A stretch of DNA of 64,000 nt, taken from NCBI GenBank assembly GCA_965242495.1, contig OZ251446.1, forward strand, positions 2,604,001 to 2,668,000, given 5' to 3'. Below are positions 59,296-64,000 of the stretch, piece by piece. Source of the stretch: CBDESN01 sp965242495 (GTDB taxonomy: Bacteria; Pseudomonadota; Alphaproteobacteria; MPNO01). Position 1 is the first letter of the stretch; the number at the start of each line of letters is the position of its first letter. Below the pieces are notes generated by a model. It did no database searches and was not told the DNA's origin. It saw only the letters and a program-made list of their open reading frames with translations. Both the position numbers and the translations under genes were made by a program.

Positions 59296-61764
59296 CTAGA
59301 ATCGCCGCAGAAGCCGGTCGATGTAATCGAGTTCGAAGCGAGGGCGGAACCGCTCGCTGGACCGGCGCCGGAGTTCGTCGAGCACGTCCTGCGCCCGCTC
59401 CACGGCGCCCTCGTCCGGAATGTCCACGTCGCGCGTGTCCATGCCGGGATCTCCCGGCACATGGCGACCGAGCGGGTCGCGGCGTTGCCGGAGCGGATTG
59501 AATCGCCGATCCAGCCCCATGCCCGACTGGCGCGCGAAGCGGTCCATCATGCTCTGAATCATGCTGCGGCCGGCGCGATGCAGCGCATCCAGGGCGCGCC
59601 CCTGCGGTCCGACCGCCTCTCCGGGCGCGCCCAGGCCGAGCGCGCGCGCGGCGTCCTCCATCGCCTGACCGGCTTGGCCGAGCGCCCGGTCGGATCCCCG
59701 CTGTTCGCCCTCGCCCTCCATGCCCATCCGGTCGAGCATCCGCCGCAGCCGGCGCAAGGCCTCGCGAAGGGCGCGCTGCTCGGCCGCGCCGTCTCCCAGC
59801 GCTTCGCGCATCGGCCCGCCGGACCGGCGCTGCGATTGACGGAACGTCCGGTCGAGCAGCTCTCCCTGTCGGCGGATCAGTTCCCGCAATCGGCGCAGCG
59901 TCTCGTCGCCCGCCTGCGTCTGCGGGTCGCCGGTCGACATGCGCCCGGCGCGCAGATTCTCGAGGATGTGCTGCAGCTGCGCCAGCATGTCGCGCGCCGC
60001 TTGGCGCGAGCCCGCGCGCATGAGCTCGCGAATCCGGTCGAGCATCCGTTGCAGGTCGGTCGTCTCCAGGAGCTGCCGGCGCGGATCGAACGGCAACTCT
60101 TCGAGCGCCGTCGGCCGGTCGCGCATCTGCTGGGCCAGCGCCTGCATGAACCGGTCGAGCGCATCCTGGAGCTGGCGCATCAGGCGTTCGAGCTCGGCGT
60201 CCGAGGCGTCGTTCGCGAGCGCTTCCATCAAGGCGTCCCGCACCCGGCGGAGGTCGCGCTCGGCGATCGAGAGTCGGCCGTCCTCGATGCGGAGCGCGGT
60301 GTCCCACAACAGATCCCGGACCGGAGAGATCGCGTCATAGGCCTCGTCATGGGTCAGGCGCGCGCGCGCGGCCGCCAGGGCCAGGAACGCCACGGTGTCG
60401 TGATCGAACGCGCCCGGCCGCCGCGCCAGGTCGGCGAGGTCTTCGACGACCCGCGACCGGCGTTCCGGCTCGGCGGTCAGCCGGCGGCGCTGCTCGACGA
60501 TCTCGCGCGCGACGGGATGGCGGAAATCGCGCTCGGGCAGCACGAACCGGACCTCGTCGCTCCGCCCGGTCTGGCCGGCGACGTCCCTCGCCCGGAGCCG
60601 TAACGCCACCGGCAATCCGGCCCATGGATGCGGGGTCAGATCCCGATAGGCCGCGTCCTCGACGTCGCGGACGCCCGGCGCCGGGAGCGGCAGGTCGATT
60701 TCCAGCGTCTCCTTGCCGGTGACCGCGCCCCGTTCGTAGCTCCGCCGTATCTCCAGCACGACTTCTTCGAGGCCGTAGTCGTCGCCGGCGCCGAAAGCGA
60801 TCCGCAGCGCGGCGCGCCCGGTCCGGCCCGGCGGCGCGGCGAAGGCGACCGATGGCGGCTCGTCCGGGATCGCGGTCACCGCCCAGGCGCCGAGCGTCTT
60901 CCCGTCCTGCTCGACGGCGAGGAGACCGCTGCGCTCGATCGTCAGGGCGATCCGGGTATTGGCGGCGTCGATGCGCCGGAACGGCGTGCGCGTTCCGGCG
61001 AACACGAGGTCCGGCGTCCCGCGCCCGCCCGCGACCTGGGCGGTCACAACGCTCGTCATGGGAACCGGGATCGACGCCGGCTCCGCCGCCGCATCGGCGG
61101 CGGGCTTGGGAAACAGGGGCGCCGCGCCGGTATAGTCGGGCGGCGTGATCCACAGTTCGAGCCGGGCCGGCGGCGTCGCCGAAAGGGTCCCGAAATCCGG
61201 CTGGACGGCGCGCGCCAGGCGCTCGTCCGCGTCCGGTCCGGCGACCGCCAGCCCGACGACGATGGCGAGCGCGAGGACGCCCCGGAGCGCCCATGCGTCG
61301 CGTCGCGCCAGACCCGGCGACGGGATCCCGATCCTCAAGCCGCGCGCTGCCGCGGCCATCCGCGCGCGGTGCATTCGCCACAGCGCCTCGGCCGCGGGAT
61401 CGCCGACGCCCGCGGCCAGCCGGTCCGACAGAGTCCCGAGCGGGCGATGGGCGGCGTCGCTCGCGGTCTCCAGCCGCCGGCGCGCCGCGGCGCCGTCGGG
61501 CATGGCGAAGCTCCGGATGCAGCGATAGAGGAGGAAGACCAGGACCGCAGCGAATGCGAGCAACAGCAGCGCGTGCAGCCAGACGGGCAGATGCGCCGGC
61601 GCATCCAGCAGCGCCAGCGCTGCGAACAGGCCGACCGCTGCGGTCGCGGGCCACAGCCCGAACCACAGACGCTCCCAGGCGACGGCCAGCCGCGCGCCCA
61701 GCAGACGCGCCCGGAGGCGCCGGGTCGCCGGGGGGTCTTCGGTGTCCGCGGTCCTGCGCCTCAT
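59296..61764 (-). CDS. TIGR02302 (DUF4175) family membrane protein
   Basis: 822 residues with two N-terminal membrane helices and a third before residue 160, then a large periplasmic-type domain and a long Arg/Gln/Met-rich helical C-terminus. The family is found next to lysA in Alphaproteobacteria and has no known function; the coiled, charged tail suggests structural or envelope binding. It overlaps lysA by 4 bases. Confidence 0.88.
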   Translation of the reverse strand: MRRRTADTEDPPATRRLRARLLGARLAVAWERLWFGLWPATAAVGLFAALALLDAPAHLPVWLHALLLLAFAAVLVFLLYRCIRSFAMPDGAAARRRLETASDAAHRPLGTLSDRLAAGVGDPAAEALWRMHRARMAAAARGLRIGIPSPGLARRDAWALRGVLALAIVVGLAVAGPDADERLARAVQPDFGTLSATPPARLELWITPPDYTGAAPLFPKPAADAAAEPASIPVPMTSVVTAQVAGGRGTPDLVFAGTRTPFRRIDAANTRIALTIERSGLLAVEQDGKTLGAWAVTAIPDEPPSVAFAAPPGRTGRAALRIAFGAGDDYGLEEVVLEIRRSYERGAVTGKETLEIDLPLPAPGVRDVEDAAYRDLTPHPWAGLPVALRLRARDVAGQTGRSDEVRFVLPERDFRHPVAREIVEQRRRLTAEPERRSRVVEDLADLARRPGAFDHDTVAFLALAAARARLTHDEAYDAISPVRDLLWDTALRIEDGRLSIAERDLRRVRDALMEALANDASDAELERLMRQLQDALDRFMQALAQQMRDRPTALEELPFDPRRQLLETTDLQRMLDRIRELMRAGSRQAARDMLAQLQHILENLRAGRMSTGDPQTQAGDETLRRLRELIRRQGELLDRTFRQSQRRSGGPMREALGDGAAEQRALREALRRLRRMLDRMGMEGEGEQRGSDRALGQAGQAMEDAARALGLGAPGEAVGPQGRALDALHRAGRSMIQSMMDRFARQSGMGLDRRFNPLRQRRDPLGRHVPGDPGMDTRDVDIPDEGAVERAQDVLDELRRRSSERFRPRFELDYIDRLLRRF

Positions 61765-63059
61765 CGGGACTCCTCCCGGGCGCGCCGCGTCCGGGGCCGT
61801 TGCAGCCAGTGCGGCATTCGATCCTGCGCCAGCAGGGTAGCATGATCGGGGCGCGGCCGGACCACGGCGTATTCGCCGCCCTTGACCAGCACTTCGGGAA
61901 CCAGCGGCCGGCCGTTATACCCCGAGGCCATCACGGCCCCGTAGGCGCCCGCTCCCTCGATCGCCAGCAGATCGCCGGCGGCGACCGGCGGCAGCGGCCG
62001 CGCGCGCGCGAACCCGTCGCCGGTCTCGCAGACGGGACCCACCACGTCGACCGGGGCGCGGGCGGCCCCGGCGGGCGGTTCGACCACCGGGACGATGCCG
62101 TGATAGGCCCGATAGAGGGCGGGGCGGAGCAGGTCGTTCATCGCCCCGTCGACGATCACGAACCGCCGGGCCGCGCTGTCCTTGACGTAGAGCACGCGGG
62201 TCACCATGACCCCCGCGGGACCGACCAGAGCGCGGCCGGGCTCCAGCACCAGCGCGCAGTCCAGCCCGGCGGTGACCTCGCGGATCATCGCCGCGTAGGC
62301 CGCCGGGCCCGGCGGCCGTTCGGCGTCATAGGGGATTCCCAATCCGCCGCCGAGATCCAGGCGCCGGACCGCATACCCCTCGGCCGCAAGGGCGCGGGCC
62401 AGCTCGACCACGCGCCGGAACGCCGCCCGGAAGGGGGCGAGGCTCGTGAGTTGCGAGCCGATATGGACGGCGAGTCCCACCATGTCGATGCCGTCGAGCG
62501 CGGCGCCCGTCCGGTAGGCGTCGGGCGCGTCGGCGAAATCGATGCCGAACTTGTCCCCCCGGCGGCCGGTCGCGATCTTGTCGTGGACGCCGGCGTCGAC
62601 GTCGGGGTTGACGCGGAGCGCCACCGGGGCGGCGCGGCCCGCCGCCGCCGCGACCTCGTGCAGGAGCGCCAGCTCGGGCCGCGACTCGACGTTGAATTGG
62701 CCGATCCCCGCTTCGAGCGCGAAGGCGAGCTCGTCGCGGGTCTTGCCGACCCCGGAGAAGACGACGTCCGACGGCGCGATCCCCGCCGCCAGCGCGCGCC
62801 GCAGCTCGCCCTCCGAGACCACGTCGGCCCCCGCCCCCAACTCCGCCAGGGTGCGGACGACCGCGAGGTTGGCGTTCGCCTTGAGCGCGTAGCAGATACG
62901 CGCCGGCAGCCGGCCGAGCGCGTCGGCGAAGTCGCGATAACGGTCCACCAGCGCCGCCGTCGCGTAGCAGTAGAAGGGCGTGCCGACGCCGGCGGCGACG
63001 TCGGCGAGCGCGACCTCTTCGGCGTGAAGCGCGCCGCTCCGATAGGCGAATGCGTTCAT
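61761..63059 (-). CDS. lysA: Diaminopimelate decarboxylase
   Basis: 432 residues, normal length. The PLP Lys is Lys60 in ICYALKANANLAVV; HIGSQLT, GGGLGIPY and the catalytic CETGD are present. It carries out the last step of lysine synthesis. The 5' end overlaps the lipoprotein gene by 4 bases, and argH lies beyond. Confidence 0.95.
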   Translation of the reverse strand: MNAFAYRSGALHAEEVALADVAAGVGTPFYCYATAALVDRYRDFADALGRLPARICYALKANANLAVVRTLAELGAGADVVSEGELRRALAAGIAPSDVVFSGVGKTRDELAFALEAGIGQFNVESRPELALLHEVAAAAGRAAPVALRVNPDVDAGVHDKIATGRRGDKFGIDFADAPDAYRTGAALDGIDMVGLAVHIGSQLTSLAPFRAAFRRVVELARALAAEGYAVRRLDLGGGLGIPYDAERPPGPAAYAAMIREVTAGLDCALVLEPGRALVGPAGVMVTRVLYVKDSAARRFVIVDGAMNDLLRPALYRAYHGIVPVVEPPAGAARAPVDVVGPVCETGDGFARARPLPPVAAGDLLAIEGAGAYGAVMASGYNGRPLVPEVLVKGGEYAVVRPRPDHATLLAQDRMPHWLQRPRTRRAREESR

Positions 63060-63187
63060 CGGGGGTAGGAGCGCGGAAACCGGACCTGCTCGCCCTCGGG
63101 CGCCTCCAGCTGGGCTTTCTTGCCGCAGCCCGCGCTCGACAGCGCCAGGGCGACCGCGAGCAGCAGGGCGGCGGCCGGCCGGCTCAC
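63056..63187 (-). CDS. Small lipoprotein (LptM/YifL-like) upstream of lysA
   Basis: 43 residues from GTG at 63187. SRPAAALLLAVALALSSAGCG is a lipoprotein signal with the lipobox Cys21 or so (SSAGC), followed by KKAQLEAPEG. Small lipoproteins with a GC-GKKGPL-type N-terminus occur in this place before lysA in many Proteobacteria and include the LptD-maturation factor LptM. It starts 10 bases after the argH stop. Confidence 0.75.
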   Translation of the reverse strand: MSRPAAALLLAVALALSSAGCGKKAQLEAPEGEQVRFPRSYPR

Positions 63188-63197
63188 AGGGAGCTGC

Positions 63198-64000
63198 TCA
63201 CAGGAATCTCGCCCGCGCCGCGCACGCCGCCGCGCGCACGCCGTCGGGCGCCGTCCCGCCCAGGCTCGTTCGGCTGGCGACGGCGCTGTCGACGCCGAGC
63301 ACCGAAAACACGTCCTCGGTGATCGCCGGGTCGATCTCGCGCATTTCCGCCAGCGACAGTTCGGCGAGATCGCGGCCCGACGACTCCGCCAGCCGGACCA
63401 GCGCGCCGGCGACGCGATGCGCGCGGCGAAACGGCATGTTGGAAACTCGCACGAGCCAGTCGGCCAGATCGGTCGCGGTGACGAAACCGGCCTGCGCCGC
63501 GGCGCGCAGCCGGCGCTCGTCGAAGGCGATGTCGCCGACCATGCCGGCGGCAGCGGCAAGGCAGAGCGCGAGCGAGTCGGCGGCGTCGAACACCGGCTCC
63601 TTGTCCTCCTGCATGTCCTTGGCGTAGGCCAGAGGCAGCCCCTTCATGACGGTGAGCAGCGCCGTCAGCGCGCCGACGATGCGCCCCGCCTTCGCCCGAG
63701 CCAGTTCGGCGGCGTCCGGGTTGCGCTTCTGCGGCATGATCGAGCTGCCGGTGGTGAACCCGTCGCCCAGCGCCGCGAAGCCGAACTGCGCCGAGCACCA
63801 GAGGACGATCTCTTCCGACAGCCGCGACAGGTGGATCGCGCAGATCGCGGCCGCGGCGAGAAACTCGATCGCGAAATCGCGGTCCGAGACCGCGTCGATC
63901 GAGTTCGCCATCGGGCGGTCGAAGCCGAGCGCCCGGGCGGTCGCCTCGCGGTCGATCGGAAAGGAGGTGCCGGCGAGCGCGGCCGCGCCGAGCGGGCTCT
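63198..64000 (-). CDS. argH: Argininosuccinate lyase, C-terminal part (5' end beyond window)
   Basis: The gene runs off the right end; about 266 codons are present. The fumarase/ASL signature GSSIMPQKRNPDAAELARAKAGR, the SPLGAAALAGTSFPIDR segment and the C-terminal ASL domain (RAHRVAGALVRLAE) are visible. It cleaves argininosuccinate to arginine and fumarate. It begins the argH-lipoprotein-lysA-TIGR02302 run. Confidence 0.95.
   Translation of the reverse strand, partial: SPLGAAALAGTSFPIDREATARALGFDRPMANSIDAVSDRDFAIEFLAAAAICAIHLSRLSEEIVLWCSAQFGFAALGDGFTTGSSIMPQKRNPDAAELARAKAGRIVGALTALLTVMKGLPLAYAKDMQEDKEPVFDAADSLALCLAAAAGMVGDIAFDERRLRAAAQAGFVTATDLADWLVRVSNMPFRRAHRVAGALVRLAESSGRDLAELSLAEMREIDPAITEDVFSVLGVDSAVASRTSLGGTAPDGVRAAACAARARFL

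Overview
The window reads as a chromosomal segment from a high-G+C alphaproteobacterium. The gene order at the right end (ftsE-ftsX-ydcF-plsC, with a MJ0042-type zinc-ribbon gene alongside, then argH-small lipoprotein-lysA-TIGR02302 gene) is the one commonly found in Alphaproteobacteria, and a Rhodospirillales-like lineage is my best guess. No 16S rRNA is present, so this is inference from synteny and composition. Genes are tightly packed, with many 4-base ATGA start/stop overlaps.

Layout. 1-491: the end of a Rieske oxygenase alpha subunit and a small dimeric-barrel-like protein. 492-1725: no gene; a palindromic repeat array, then a promoter-bearing repeat element (R1 copy A). 1726-5216: a MmeI-like type IIL restriction-modification enzyme overlapping an AT-richer gene for a nucleoside-deoxyribosyltransferase-like protein. 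5412-14231: one long operon for a RidA protein, a three-subunit molybdenum hydroxylase and a LivKHMGF-type ABC importer, followed by tRNA-Thr. 14566-17364: a nitrate/sulfonate/taurine-type ABC importer, divergent from a second molybdenum hydroxylase and an EamA exporter (17556-22208). 22120-27920: glycosyltransferase, homogentisate-dioxygenase-like enzyme, luciferase-like monooxygenase, tricarballylate-dehydrogenase-like flavoprotein, hydrolase. 27946-37260: an orphan molybdenum hydroxylase large subunit, a surface S8 autotransporter protease with a C11 tract, and a RidA-Rieske-Rieske-flavin monooxygenase operon. 37371-43668: Fic protein, another RidA, an arylsulfotransferase-like propeller, small proteins, N-formylglutamate amidohydrolase and glycerate kinase, then pyruvate kinase to 45095. 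45109-48158: a compact four-gene cassette (AlbA_2/ATPase, dual-OB, two DUF488). 48189-52456: TRAP-TAXI importer with cupin and sugar epimerase. 52584-64000: class II ribonucleotide reductase, acyltransferase, YdcF, FtsEX, a gap holding R1 copy B and a MITE-like repeat (R2), then zinc-ribbon, TIGR02302, lysA, lipoprotein and argH.

Taken together, the left and centre form a catabolic region: importers of three classes sit beside oxidative enzymes (three molybdenum hydroxylases, Rieske oxygenases, two luciferase-like monooxygenases, RidA deaminases), consistent with use of diverse aromatic or N-heterocyclic compounds. Substrates cannot be read from sequence. The right end is conserved housekeeping.

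The most interesting signals are: the AlbA_2-dual OB-DUF488-DUF488 cassette; the MmeI-like enzyme coupled to a deoxyribosyltransferase-like protein; and R1, a roughly 450-515-base element present in two inverted copies about 57 kb apart, each with a sigma70-type promoter at the same place and bracketed by the same imperfect palindrome.
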